From Pedobacter sp. (GTDB lineage Bacteria > Bacteroidota > Bacteroidia > Sphingobacteriales > Sphingobacteriaceae): DNA of 64,000 bases. The stretch is taken from positions 1-64,000 of the forward strand of contig JANXVH010000053.1 of the NCBI GenBank assembly GCA_025351765.1, written 5' to 3'. The notes below the pieces were generated by a model. The model did no database searches, was not told the DNA's origin, and was given only the letters and a program-made list of their open reading frames with translations. The position numbers and the translations under genes are program-made. Positions 36,374-45,504 of the stretch are shown in pieces. Numbering within the stretch: the first letter of the stretch is position 1; each line of letters opens with the position of its first letter.

Positions 36374-37075
36374 TTATGGGGTAGTTACTGCTACAGGTAA
36401 AGTTTTACCGTTAAAGAAACGATGCCCCGTTCTTGCAAAATCAGCTACATACTTACCCATTTCAAAAGCCATTACCGGCGATTGATAACCCGGGAAAGCC
36501 GCTTCCAGCATTTCTGTTTGAGCAGATCCCAAGGCTAAACAGTTAACTTTAACCCCGGTTTCAACCAGTTCCTGAGCTAAACACTCCGTTAATGTATGTA
36601 ATGCAGATTTGCTGGATGAGTAGGCAGACAAACCCGGAAACTTTACACTACCCTGGAAACCACCCATACTGCCAATGTTTAAAATATGACCACCAGAAGC
36701 CATCAGGGGCAGCACATTCTGGATCATGTTAAAATGTCCCATCACATTACTTTCCAGCATTTGCCACATATCAGCAGGTGTGGTTTCTAGGAAGGGCTTA
36801 TTAACCAAAGAGCCCGCATTGTTAATTAGTATGTCAACCGTGCCCAGTCTGTCTTTTAAAAAGGGTATCAATGCTGCATAATCGTCATTTACAATATCAA
36901 ATTCTATAGGAAGCAAGGTGCAATCTGGCGTTATACCCTTGGCTATCTCCAAAAGTTTACGCAGTTTATCAGCGCTTCGCGCGATACAAACTACTTTGTT
37001 TTCCTTACTCAACGTAAACTCTAAAGCAGTTTCAAAACCAATTCCGCTGCTCGCTCCTGTAATTACAATGTTCAT
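36374..37075 (-). CDS. Short-chain dehydrogenase/reductase
   Basis: A 233-residue NAD(P)-dependent oxidoreductase. It has the cofactor motif TGASSGIG (6-13), NNAG, Ser136 and the catalytic Tyr152-x-x-x-Lys156 (AYSSSKSAL). The substrate is unknown. It is monocistronic; a hairpin and a perfect interspersed palindrome lie just upstream. Confidence 0.9.
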   Translation of the reverse strand: MNIVITGASSGIGFETALEFTLSKENKVVCIARSADKLRKLLEIAKGITPDCTLLPIEFDIVNDDYAALIPFLKDRLGTVDILINNAGSLVNKPFLETTPADMWQMLESNVMGHFNMIQNVLPLMASGGHILNIGSMGGFQGSVKFPGLSAYSSSKSALHTLTECLAQELVETGVKVNCLALGSAQTEMLEAAFPGYQSPVMAFEMGKYVADFARTGHRFFNGKTLPVAVTTP

Positions 37076-37116
37076 ATTTATTATTTTATTAAATGCCTAA
37101 TTATGGTTAGGCATTA

Positions 37117-37175
37117 TGTCATTGCGAGGTACGAAGCAATCCTATGATGAGATTGCTTCGTACCTCGCAATGACA
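37117..37175. repeat. Perfect 25-bp inverted repeat (interspersed palindrome)
   Basis: The arms 37117-37141 (starting TGTCATTGCGAGGTACGAAG) and 37151-37175 are exact reverse complements, with a 9-base spacer. The sequence type GTCATTGCGAGG...GAAGCAATC is common as an interspersed palindrome in Bacteroidota and some other bacteria, probably spread by a REP-type transposase. A second hairpin, AATGCCTAA/TTAGGCATT, lies beside it at 37092-37115. The 440-base gap between the SDR gene and the receptor gene holds these, a gene remnant and a terminator. Confidence 0.8.
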
Positions 37176-37202
37176 ACATATAAAGGATTTTTTTCTTAAT
37201 CC

Positions 37203-37446
37203 CTAACAGTCCTTCATCTCCAGGTAAATCCTAACTTCTTTAGTTAGATCAGTATAGATTGCCTTGTGGTGCAAAATCTCTAATATTTCCAGCCAAGCCA
37301 ACCAATCGTTCCCGTGTTCAGTCTTTAAACTCTTTAATAGTCCCCGTAAAAATACATCACTTTCCTCACCCTGCCGAATTTCAATGAAATTTTAAATGTA
37401 GATTATCCTTACCGGCACATAGATCATCAATAAATATGAAGAATTG
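37203..37446 (-). pseudogene. Frameshifted remnant of an unknown gene
   Basis: The minus strand reads QFFIFIDDLCAGKDNLHLKF, then, after one extra base near 37386-37392, EIRQGEESDVFLRGLLKSLK, LAWLEILEILHHKAIYTDLT and KEVRIYLEMKDC to a TAG at 37203-37205. The two parts read on sensibly as one protein end. The family is not known, and no start is left; the upstream side runs into the terminator at 37451. Confidence 0.4.
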
Positions 37447-37450
37447 ATAA

Positions 37451-37488
37451 AGCAGTAAAAGCACCGAATTTTCGGTGCTTTTACTGCT
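37451..37488 (-). terminator. Perfect 18-bp hairpin terminator of the receptor gene
   Basis: AGCAGTAAAAGCACCGAA (37451-37468) and its exact complement (37471-37488) form a very stable hairpin, 29 bases past the stop of the Oar-like receptor gene. The internal A/T tracts can provide the U-run. Confidence 0.7.
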
Positions 37489-37516
37489 GATAATGGTTAT
37501 GCTGATTTAACGCTAT

Positions 37517-40500
37517 TTAAAAGCTATATCTCAAACCCAACTGCATCTGGTAACGAGATGCAAAGAAATCCTTTGCGTATGAAGTAACGTTTTTCTGAGC
37601 AAAAGTGTAAACCGGATAAGCGGTAGGGGTACCAGCGGTTGCCACTTTTATACCTACACTCGCCATTGAATTATAGGTGTTTGGAGAGAAGTATTGAACG
37701 CCCCAGTTCTTGTTTACCAAATTGGTTAAGTTTATAACATCATACGTTAAAGTCAACAAGTGAGGGTGTTTGCCTTTTGAGGTCTGTAGATCTTGAGAGA
37801 ACCTAAAATCTGCCTGCACGTTCCATGGAGTTCTTGCGCCATTTCGCTCTGTGAAATCTCCGCGACGGCCAGCTAAGTATTTATCATTATTAATGTAAGC
37901 ATCAAATGCTTCAGCCTGTGCAATTCCATCTGGAGTATTTGCAAAGAATTTGTTGGTTTCTCCTGCTGCAGGGATGTATAACAGACTTACAGTTTGTCCT
38001 GTTCCATTAATCCTGGTATTAACTAATCCCAATGAATAAGGAGAACCTGATTGTCCGCTAAAGAATAGGGAGAAATTAGAAACGTATTTACCATTCTTAG
38101 CCCAGTCCAACCTATAATTCATGGTAGAGATAATCCGATTACGGATATCAAAGTTTGAATGAGCCAAACCTGGCTTATTTGGATTTAAAGCTTGATTCAA
38201 CTGCCAGTTAGATTCCATTGAGTTGCGGATCCCATTTGCAATATCTTTTGATTGTCCGTAGGTATAGGCTACCATTAAATCTAATCCAATAGGCAAGGAC
38301 TTGCTAACCTGTGCAGTTAAACTGTACTTATAACCTTTATTTGTATTTGATAAAAGGTAAGCATTTGTATACAAAGGATTGATCTTTGCAGAATAAATTG
38401 GCTGTTGCTTTTGTAAATCATAAACCAGGTATTTAGGATTGTCAACATAATTGATCTGCTGAAATTGTACATCCTTGATGGTCTGACTGAAAATACCCTC
38501 TACGGTAAACTTCCATTGGTCATCTGTTTTATAATCAAAAGCCAAATTACTTCTCCATGCTTTAGGCATTTTAAAATTATTGTCAACTAAATCTACCTGC
38601 GTTGCGCCAGATGCATCCTTTACATTAACACCTTGCTTAGCAGCAAAACCTGCTTCGCCATTACCTGTTAAAGCATCCCTAATTGGATCTGATCCTGCAA
38701 CAGGCACTACCGGAGTGGTGCCCGTATAAGTATAACTCTTATCAAATGCACCATAGTTTACACCATTGTTGTAATAAGCATAACCGATCCAGGCAAAAGG
38801 AATGCGACTAGTAAATAGCCCTGTTCCACCACGTACAATCAGACTTTGATCTCCAAGGGCATCGAAATTAAAACCTAAACGAGGAGAGATTTGTACCTTA
38901 TTTAAGAATTTTCCGGTAATTGCTGATGGTTGAGTATAAGTATACGTTGTACCATAGTTAGCGTCTACAGGAGAATTTGTTGTTTTACTACTTAAGGTTG
39001 GCATGGTAGGCAGATTAGCCATATCGAACCTTAAGCCCGGTGTTAACTTTAAACGGTCACCTACCCTAATTTCATCCTGACCATATACACTGTACATATT
39101 TACATTAAATGCTGCGGTTGGATTTGCGATAATGTTATCGCGACTATTGTCGTCATAATTATAATTTGTACGAACTCTGCTAGGTTTGTTGCTTAAGAAA
39201 TCAGCAATGCTTCCGTAAGCTACACGGCCATTCCATGAATTTACAAAACCATAATTGATGTTGTAAAACTCGTTATGTGTACCAAGTGTAAACGTATGAT
39301 TGCCCTTGCTAAAGCTATAGTTATCTGTAAATTCAAAAGTGTTTTGCTTCATGTTAAAGATACTCGCTTCACGATCAGTACCTAAAAACAACGTTCCCCC
39401 GTTTGAAGCGATTTCGATTTGTGGCAAAGCAGGATTAGACGTTGGGTTACGAAAATCGTGAACAGTAGAGTACCCAACAATTAAATTGTTTGTTGCAGAA
39501 TTTTCAAAACGGGTTTTTAAATCAGCCACTGTAGATGACTGGTTGTTGTTTTGTTTAAAGTCGATACTTCCAAATCTAAAGTTAGATTGATCTCGCTCTA
39601 AATTGGTAGCTTTTGATAAAATAGTATTGTTTCTGATGGTTAATTGGTTGTTCTCGTTAATATTCCAATCTAAGCGGTTAAAGAACTTATTAGACTGAGA
39701 ATAAATATTGTAATTATCAAAAGAACCTGCCTCTACACCATAGGCGGTCTTCATATAGTCTGAAATCTGTTGCGCTTCTAATGAGGTAAGCAATTTCATA
39801 TCAGAAGAACCAGCCGCCAGGATTATCGGATCCTGTCTGCGGGTAATTTCCTCATTAGTAAAAAAGAACAACTTGTTTTTTATGATTGGGAAACCAACAC
39901 GGAAACCTGTTTGGTAATCATGAAATGCTGAAGGTTCTTTAGCATTATCGCCAATTTTATTTTTACCAATTAGGGAAGCATTGCGGCCATACCCATAAAC
40001 CGAACCGGTTACATCATTTGTACCGCCACGAGTTACCGCGTTGATGCTTCCGCCCAAAAAGTTACCCACCTTAACATCATAAGGAGAAAGTAAAACAGTT
40101 ACATCTTGAATGGCATCTAAGGAAACCGGATTGGTACGTGTACTGCTTCCGGGCATGCCAGAACTTCCACTTTGACCACCCAACGATGGGCTAAAGCCAA
40201 TTGCATCGTTATTAATGGCGCCATCTATTGTTACGTTATTGTATCTAAAGTTGGTTCCGCCGAAGGTATTGTCTTTGCTTCCCTGAGGTGTAACACGAGT
40301 TACATCCTGTAAACTACGATTCATTGTAGGCAGGGTTTTAATCTGTGCCTCGCCAATTCTTGTACCAGCACCAGATTTTGTTGCTCCCTTCTGGGCACTA
40401 ACCGTTACTTCGGCAAGTTGGTTGCTTTGATCTTGTAAATCAATATCTAACTTTTGATCAGAACCTAAGGTTAAAAAGATGTTTTCTTTAACTACGGGAC

Positions 40501-40756
40501 TATAACCTACATAGGTTACAGTGATTCTGTACGGTCCACCCGGATTTAAGTTTCCGATACGATAAAGGCCTGTTTGGTTAGATGAGGCTTTATTAACCGT
40601 GCCTGTAGGAACGTGTACCATAACAATGGTAGCACCAGGAATGGATCCTTTTTCGTCTTTTATTTTTCCATTAATACTAGACGTGGTTACCTGAGCCCGG
40701 GCAGCGGTAATGAGTAACATGAAGATACTAAAGAGACAAACTAAACGTGATTTCAT
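37517..40756 (-). CDS. Oar-like TonB-dependent outer-membrane receptor
   Basis: A protein of about 1079 residues. The ATG at 40756 gives a clean signal peptide (MKSRLVCLFSIFMLLITAARA) and is preferred to the frame start at 40786. A regulatory-like beta domain (SSINGKIKDEKGSIPGATIVM) precedes the plug and a barrel with the Oar-type signatures VTRGGTNDVTGSVYGYGRN and RNIxG-like segments, ending in LGLRYSF. Oar proteins export or bind proteases in Myxococcus and relatives; here the ligand is unknown. No SusD partner follows. A 16-bp inverted repeat lies in the upstream region. Confidence 0.9.
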   Translation of the reverse strand: MKSRLVCLFSIFMLLITAARAQVTTSSINGKIKDEKGSIPGATIVMVHVPTGTVNKASSNQTGLYRIGNLNPGGPYRITVTYVGYSPVVKENIFLTLGSDQKLDIDLQDQSNQLAEVTVSAQKGATKSGAGTRIGEAQIKTLPTMNRSLQDVTRVTPQGSKDNTFGGTNFRYNNVTIDGAINNDAIGFSPSLGGQSGSSGMPGSSTRTNPVSLDAIQDVTVLLSPYDVKVGNFLGGSINAVTRGGTNDVTGSVYGYGRNASLIGKNKIGDNAKEPSAFHDYQTGFRVGFPIIKNKLFFFTNEEITRRQDPIILAAGSSDMKLLTSLEAQQISDYMKTAYGVEAGSFDNYNIYSQSNKFFNRLDWNINENNQLTIRNNTILSKATNLERDQSNFRFGSIDFKQNNNQSSTVADLKTRFENSATNNLIVGYSTVHDFRNPTSNPALPQIEIASNGGTLFLGTDREASIFNMKQNTFEFTDNYSFSKGNHTFTLGTHNEFYNINYGFVNSWNGRVAYGSIADFLSNKPSRVRTNYNYDDNSRDNIIANPTAAFNVNMYSVYGQDEIRVGDRLKLTPGLRFDMANLPTMPTLSSKTTNSPVDANYGTTYTYTQPSAITGKFLNKVQISPRLGFNFDALGDQSLIVRGGTGLFTSRIPFAWIGYAYYNNGVNYGAFDKSYTYTGTTPVVPVAGSDPIRDALTGNGEAGFAAKQGVNVKDASGATQVDLVDNNFKMPKAWRSNLAFDYKTDDQWKFTVEGIFSQTIKDVQFQQINYVDNPKYLVYDLQKQQPIYSAKINPLYTNAYLLSNTNKGYKYSLTAQVSKSLPIGLDLMVAYTYGQSKDIANGIRNSMESNWQLNQALNPNKPGLAHSNFDIRNRIISTMNYRLDWAKNGKYVSNFSLFFSGQSGSPYSLGLVNTRINGTGQTVSLLYIPAAGETNKFFANTPDGIAQAEAFDAYINNDKYLAGRRGDFTERNGARTPWNVQADFRFSQDLQTSKGKHPHLLTLTYDVINLTNLVNKNWGVQYFSPNTYNSMASVGIKVATAGTPTAYPVYTFAQKNVTSYAKDFFASRYQMQLGLRYSF

Positions 40757-40791
40757 TTTATGTTGATTTATTTTGCCACAAAACAACAGTT

Positions 40792-40829
40792 TTAATGTTA
40801 ATTTAATATTACCATTAAATTAACATTAA
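40792..40829. repeat. Perfect 16-bp inverted repeat upstream of the receptor gene
   Basis: TTAATGTTAATTTAAT (40792-40807) and ATTAAATTAACATTAA (40814-40829) are exact reverse complements around a 6-base loop. It is 35 bases before the receptor start, inside the likely promoter or leader. It may be an operator or a leader hairpin. The rest of 40757-41019 is AT-rich and without a gene. Confidence 0.75.
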
Positions 40830-41019
40830 TGATATTTTAATATAATTTAAACATAATAGAAACCATAAGGAAACACCTCCTTAATGCAAATGGGTTTGCA
40901 GGGGTATGGCGAAGAAATAGTTTTGGTAAAAATCGTGAAGAAACATGAAGATTTGATGAAGTTAATAGTGCAGCTCATTTCAGTATATAAAAAATGAGCC
41001 CAGTAAAGTTGATTGGTTT

Positions 41020-41505
41020 TTACTTTCTAACTCTAAAAGTAAAGTGCTTCTGCAGGAAATAACTGATTAAGGAAAGAGTTATGGTAATAAGCGCTTGGGC
41101 AATAGATGGATAAAAGTTAAGACCTTCTACCAAATATTTAATGAGTGCATAGTTTAATACCAAATTCATACCCAACACTGCAGCATATCTAAACATCTGT
41201 ATCCTTCCTTTTAAGTTGGATTGTGTAAAAATAAGGTACTTATTGAGTACAAAACCAATAACAAATGCAACAAAGGTACTCATGATAAGCGCCGCAACAT
41301 GGGCGGTTACCAATTTAGGTACTAATGGGATATTTACATGGATATCCTGCTGATGCAAAACATAGTTGTAGGCCAAATAGAAACTGACAATACCAGATGC
41401 TGCCGTACTTCCCCCAGATACCATGTACCGGAACGTATGCAAGGGCAACCACCGTGAAAAGGGGGGATAAAAAAAGTCTATTATTTTTAATAAGGCTTTA
41501 CGCAT
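41020..41505 (-). CDS. GtrA family membrane protein
   Basis: A 161-residue protein with four membrane segments, of the GtrA/teichoic-acid glycosylation type (FRYMVSGGSTAASGIVSFYLAYNYV at the N-terminus; FVLNKYLIFTQSNLK before the third helix; a C-terminal FLQKHFTFR). GtrA proteins are thought to flip undecaprenyl-linked sugars. No glycosyltransferase partner is next to it. Confidence 0.88.
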   Translation of the reverse strand: MRKALLKIIDFFYPPFSRWLPLHTFRYMVSGGSTAASGIVSFYLAYNYVLHQQDIHVNIPLVPKLVTAHVAALIMSTFVAFVIGFVLNKYLIFTQSNLKGRIQMFRYAAVLGMNLVLNYALIKYLVEGLNFYPSIAQALITITLSLISYFLQKHFTFRVRK

Positions 41506-41711
41506 TCAGCTCATTTATATTGCTGCAAAGTTATCAGAACCTTTTATAATACCATGTAACAAATCATTTATAGGAACAAAGTCGAAGCTAGAACCTATTA
41601 GGAGCGGAGAGTTTATATCAAAAAATTTGTTATCTGATATACGGTTTTTATAAGCTGCTTATTATTTAATGCCAAAGACAAATGATAAGACTTGAAAAAA
41701 ACTTAGTAAAG

Positions 41712-42419
41712 TTAGTTCGGCAGGGCTACAAAATCTGTAACAGAACAATATTTATAACCTTTATGCCGCTGGATACTTACCCCTACAAAATTGAATTTAT
41801 AATCATCACTAATAATTATTTTTCTGTGCCCCAGATCCGGAACGCCCCTGTCAAACAATAACATACAAATATTGGCCAATCCTGTTGAGTAACCAAAAGC
41901 AAGATTCTCGCCACATGCTTTTCTGGGATACATCTTACCGATCCTATCCTTTACTGTACGCCCATCCAGAGAAGTATGTGTTGCGTAATTGTTCTTATTC
42001 ATGTCTTTGGCATGTTGTTTGGAAACCCAACTCATGGCCTCGTCTGGCCATAAAGCCGGTAAATTTTTTATTTCTTTTAGGTCATTTTCTAAACTCTTGT
42101 AATACTTATCTGTACGGGAAATTTTCAGTTCATTATAATTGCTGTATTGCTGCATTTGCCTGTTATGCTTGTCTACATAATCTTGAAAATAGGTGTTAAA
42201 GAATTTCTCCCCATCCATACGAACCAAGTTCATGTATATCACTATATCCTTTTCCTCACCGGTAAGATATTTGGCATCTCCAGCAGTGTTGGCATTCATT
42301 AATTCTTCTTTTGACCAAGCATCTTCTGTTTGTGATTTTACCTTTTCAATAGGAAAAATGAAAACCATTAAAGTAAAAAAGAGGATAAAATTCATTAAAC
42401 GCATATTTTGGTAACGCAA
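41712..42419 (-). CDS. Secreted CAP-domain (SCP-like) protein
   Basis: A 235-residue protein with a signal peptide and a CAP fold: MSWVSKQHAKDMNKNNYATH, then CGENLAFGYSTG and GVPDLGHRKIII, which bring together the conserved His, Glu and His of the CAP cleft. The start could also be ATG at 42404 (MRLMNFILFF). Bacterial CAP proteins are extracytoplasmic, with unclear activity. Confidence 0.85.
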   Translation of the reverse strand: MRYQNMRLMNFILFFTLMVFIFPIEKVKSQTEDAWSKEELMNANTAGDAKYLTGEEKDIVIYMNLVRMDGEKFFNTYFQDYVDKHNRQMQQYSNYNELKISRTDKYYKSLENDLKEIKNLPALWPDEAMSWVSKQHAKDMNKNNYATHTSLDGRTVKDRIGKMYPRKACGENLAFGYSTGLANICMLLFDRGVPDLGHRKIIISDDYKFNFVGVSIQRHKGYKYCSVTDFVALPN

Positions 42420-42472
42420 AATGCGAGCCTTAGTTTATGAATAGTGCTAAATAAATTAAACCACTAAAAAAA

Positions 42473-43114
42473 TTACGCAAGAATAGTCACCTCGCCTAAA
42501 TATTCATTGGTGGATGCAAATTCCAGTTCTTTTGAATAAAAACTAATATAGCAATGGACATTTTTACCCCAAAATTCTTCAGGAGCCATTAGTCTGATTG
42601 TACCCGCTGCTCTTATACCTCCATCAGTTAGCAAGAAAAATCCTTTTTCTTCAGGACAGTATATCACCAACAAAACCTGATCATCTGCACCACGCAAATT
42701 ATTAAAAGGACCATTTATCCAGTTAAAATCTATCGATTTACTTTCATTAGATACTACACTTGGAGACCACGTACCGTGTAAATCGCCTTTGCTGATAATC
42801 AGATTTGGAAAGTCTACGTACATGTCTGGATAGGTACCCGTTACGCTATGTGTCATGTTGTGTGAAAGCGCCCCATTCATTGCCGACGTTTGAACGTAAT
42901 TTTGAAAGCAGATCTCTATAATTTCTTCGATTCCTAAAAGAAAGCCCCTTAATAATATCATTTTCATCCGTTGCGCCAGCTGTTTTTCTGTCGCAGGTTT
43001 ATTTGATATTCTAGGTAAACTACGCATGTAGTCTATACCCCGCCATGAGGCGCCAATTACAGCACCTATCTTGCCCGAAAAAGCACCTAATATTCCATTT
43101 TTATACTTACCCAC
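42473..43114 (-). CDS. DUF6266 family protein (second copy)
   Basis: A 213-residue paralogue of the gene at 1827-2474, with the family N-terminus GKYKNGILGAFSGKIGAVIG, WRGIDYMRSLPR, then NGALSHNMTHSVTGTYPDM and the terminal NEYLGEVTIL. It is soluble, without signal peptide. No coupled partner follows: the next gene downstream is the CAP protein, 53 bases further. Upstream is a patch of TGTGAAG repeats, as the first copy has its own repeat array. Unknown function. Confidence 0.85.
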   Translation of the reverse strand: MGKYKNGILGAFSGKIGAVIGASWRGIDYMRSLPRISNKPATEKQLAQRMKMILLRGFLLGIEEIIEICFQNYVQTSAMNGALSHNMTHSVTGTYPDMYVDFPNLIISKGDLHGTWSPSVVSNESKSIDFNWINGPFNNLRGADDQVLLVIYCPEEKGFFLLTDGGIRAAGTIRLMAPEEFWGKNVHCYISFYSKELEFASTNEYLGEVTILA

Positions 43115-43220
43115 TTGTTCTAAGAGTTAATTTAAATTGGTTGTTAAATTAAATATTTTTTATTAAATTACAAAATAAGACTAGAGTCGGGATAAGGTAT
43201 CGCTTGACTTATATGAGCTT

Positions 43221-43341
43221 GTAGGCAAAGTCTCACCTCAGGCACACCTTCTTCACACATTCTTCACAAAAAAGTACCTGATTGTGGTTTTAGTGTGAGC
43301 AAGGTGTGAAGAAAGTGTGAAGAGGCCTACAACCTGTGAAG
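43221..43341. repeat. Cluster of TGTGAAG repeats in inverted arms
   Basis: The segment 43248-43268 (CTTCTTCACACATTCTTCAC...) and 43305-43325 are inverted copies, 19 of 21 positions matching, enclosed by GTAGGC (43221-43226) and GCCTAC (43325-43330). Inside, TGTGA(A)G recurs on either strand about six times, including a further copy near 43335-43341. It lies just over 100 bases upstream of the second DUF6266 gene. Possible large stem-loop or multi-site operator. Confidence 0.7.
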
Positions 43342-43429
43342 AAGTTAATAGCGCGTTGACCTTATGTTATTACGATTTTTTTCTTTAATTTAATAACATT
43401 TAAGAGCGTTTGATATAAAATATACCTTG

Positions 43430-43606
43430 TTGAAATTACTGCCGATTTTATTAATCTACATTCCTTTCTTAATTATTTCATTTTATTGGTTTGTGAAGAA
43501 TGCAAATTCAGATAACGTGCTTTTAGCTTTAGGAGGTTTTGTATGTGTATTGGGCGCTATGGTGCTCACTATATTTAGCTTTGTGCCACTCAGCAATAAA
43601 AAGTAG
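43430..43606 (+). CDS. Small two-helix membrane protein with TTG start
   Basis: A 58-residue protein read from TTG 43430 (or the TTG three bases earlier) to TAG 43604-43606. It has two hydrophobic helices (LLPILLIYIPFLIISFYWFV and LALGGFVCVLGAMVLTIFSF) joined by KNANSDN, and a basic end (SNKK). Two aromatic-rich helices with positive ends argue for a true small inner-membrane protein. No family recognised. It converges on glyS. Confidence 0.5.
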   Translation: MKLLPILLIYIPFLIISFYWFVKNANSDNVLLALGGFVCVLGAMVLTIFSFVPLSNKK

Positions 43607-43655
43607 GTGTAAAAATTTTATGTATAAAAAATGCACTGTATGTTAACATACTATA

Positions 43656-45302
43656 CTATTTTAATAAGTTTTTCCAGCTGGTTTTGCTTTCAATTAACGA
43701 TTGCAAATCTTTAATTTCAATACGCTGTTGTTCCATAGTATCGCGGTGGCGAATCGTTACTGTATCATCTTCCAGAGTTTGATGGTCTATGGTTAAGCAA
43801 AATGGTGTACCTATAGCATCTTGTCGGCGGTAACGCTTTCCGATAGCATCTTTTTCTTCGTAAATACAGTTGAAGTCTAATTTTAAGCTATTCATGATCT
43901 CCCTGGCTTTTTCAGGCAAACCATCTTTTTTAGTAAGCGGGAAAATAGCAACTTTGATAGGAGCCAGGCAAGGGTGCAGGCGCAATAAAGTTCTGCTATC
44001 TTGTTTGTCTTCCGTGCTTAGATCTTCCTCTTCAAAGGCATTGATCATTGTAAGTAGGAACATCCTGTCTAAACCAATGGAAGTTTCGATAACATAAGGA
44101 ATATAGTTTCCATAAGGTTTACCATCTTCATTCAGTTCAGAATCAAAGTATTGCATTTTTTTACCTGAGAATTCCTGATGCTGAGAAAGATCGAAATCTG
44201 TGCGACTATGGATACCTTCCACCTCTTTAAATCCAAATGGGAATTCAAATTCGATATCAGTTGCGGCATTGGCATAGTGAGCCAGCTTAACATGATCGTG
44301 AAAGCGGTATTTCTCGGCAGGTGTACCTAAAGCCTTGTGCCATTGTAAACGTGCTTCTTTCCAGTAAGCAAACCATTTTTTGTCTTCGCCGGGACGAACA
44401 AAGAATTGCATTTCCATTTGTTCAAACTCGCGCATTCGCATAATAAACTGGCGCGCAATCACTTCATTTCTAAAAGCTTTACCTATCTGTGCAATACCAA
44501 AAGGGATTTTCATCCTGCCGGATTTTTGAACGTTAAGGAAGTTAACAAAGATGCCCTGTGCAGTTTCTGGTCTGAGGTAAATCTCTTCCGAGCCTTCTGC
44601 CATGGCACCAAATTGTGTGCTGAACATCAAGTTAAACTGGCGTACATCTGTCCAGTTAGAAGTTTTAGAAATAGGGCAAACTATTTTATAATCTACAATT
44701 AAGTCTTTTAGCTGAGTTAAGTTTTCAGACTTAAGTGCAAGGTTCATTTCTACTTCTAGAGTTAAGCCTTTTTTAACGAATTTCCAGCTTGCTTCATCCA
44801 TGAAAGGATGCTTATCTTCTGTAATGTCATTGTTTTCTAAACTTTTAAAACCTGGTAGCCAGCCAGCCAGATTTTCATCTGTCCAAGAAAGGATATTGGT
44901 CTTAAATCCTTCAAATTTAGCTTTATTCTCATCGCTGAAAGTTGCTAACTCAGAATACAACTCATCAATTTTATTTTCCAGCAACTGATCAGCACGGTAG
45001 CGTTTCTTAGAATCTTTATTATCAATCATTGGATCGTTAAAGCCGTCAACATGACCACTTGCTTTCCAAATCTTTGGGTGCATAAAAATAGCAGAGTCAA
45101 TCCCTACAATATTTTCGTGCATTTGCACCATGGCTTTCCACCAGTAAGATTTAATGTTGTTCTTTAATTCAGCGCCAAGCTGTCCGTAATCGTAAACTGC
45201 GCTTAATCCGTCATAAATTTCACTGCTTTGAAATACGAAACCATACTCCTTGGCATGTGATATCACATTTTTAAATTGCTCGTCGTTGGTGTTTTTTGCC
45301 AT
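43656..45302 (-). CDS. glyS: Glycyl-tRNA synthetase (alpha2, eukaryote-like type)
   Basis: A 548-residue class II aminoacyl-tRNA synthetase that charges tRNA-Gly. It shows the N-terminal YGFVFQSSEIYDGLSAVYDYG, WKASGHVDGFNDP, motif 2 FRNEVIARQFIMRMREFEQME and motif 3 SIGLDRMFL, then the anticodon-binding domain (LAPIKVAIFPLTKKDGL). The alpha2 type rather than glyQ/glyS; a few tens of residues longer than many members. Confidence 0.94.
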   Translation of the reverse strand: MAKNTNDEQFKNVISHAKEYGFVFQSSEIYDGLSAVYDYGQLGAELKNNIKSYWWKAMVQMHENIVGIDSAIFMHPKIWKASGHVDGFNDPMIDNKDSKKRYRADQLLENKIDELYSELATFSDENKAKFEGFKTNILSWTDENLAGWLPGFKSLENNDITEDKHPFMDEASWKFVKKGLTLEVEMNLALKSENLTQLKDLIVDYKIVCPISKTSNWTDVRQFNLMFSTQFGAMAEGSEEIYLRPETAQGIFVNFLNVQKSGRMKIPFGIAQIGKAFRNEVIARQFIMRMREFEQMEMQFFVRPGEDKKWFAYWKEARLQWHKALGTPAEKYRFHDHVKLAHYANAATDIEFEFPFGFKEVEGIHSRTDFDLSQHQEFSGKKMQYFDSELNEDGKPYGNYIPYVIETSIGLDRMFLLTMINAFEEEDLSTEDKQDSRTLLRLHPCLAPIKVAIFPLTKKDGLPEKAREIMNSLKLDFNCIYEEKDAIGKRYRRQDAIGTPFCLTIDHQTLEDDTVTIRHRDTMEQQRIEIKDLQSLIESKTSWKNLLK

Positions 45303-45504
45303 AATAGTGCAAATATATAAGTTTCATCAATCAAAATAGCGTTGATCTGCTATAGACATTTTTATTATTAATGGAATATTTGGTATTTTTGTTAGCATGA
45401 CAAAATCCTTAGCAGGATTAATAATGAAATTAATAAGCTAACAATGCATCCGTATAGTTTCTTTAGAACCTTCAAACCAATCCAGCTGGCAAATTCGCGT
45501 TTTG

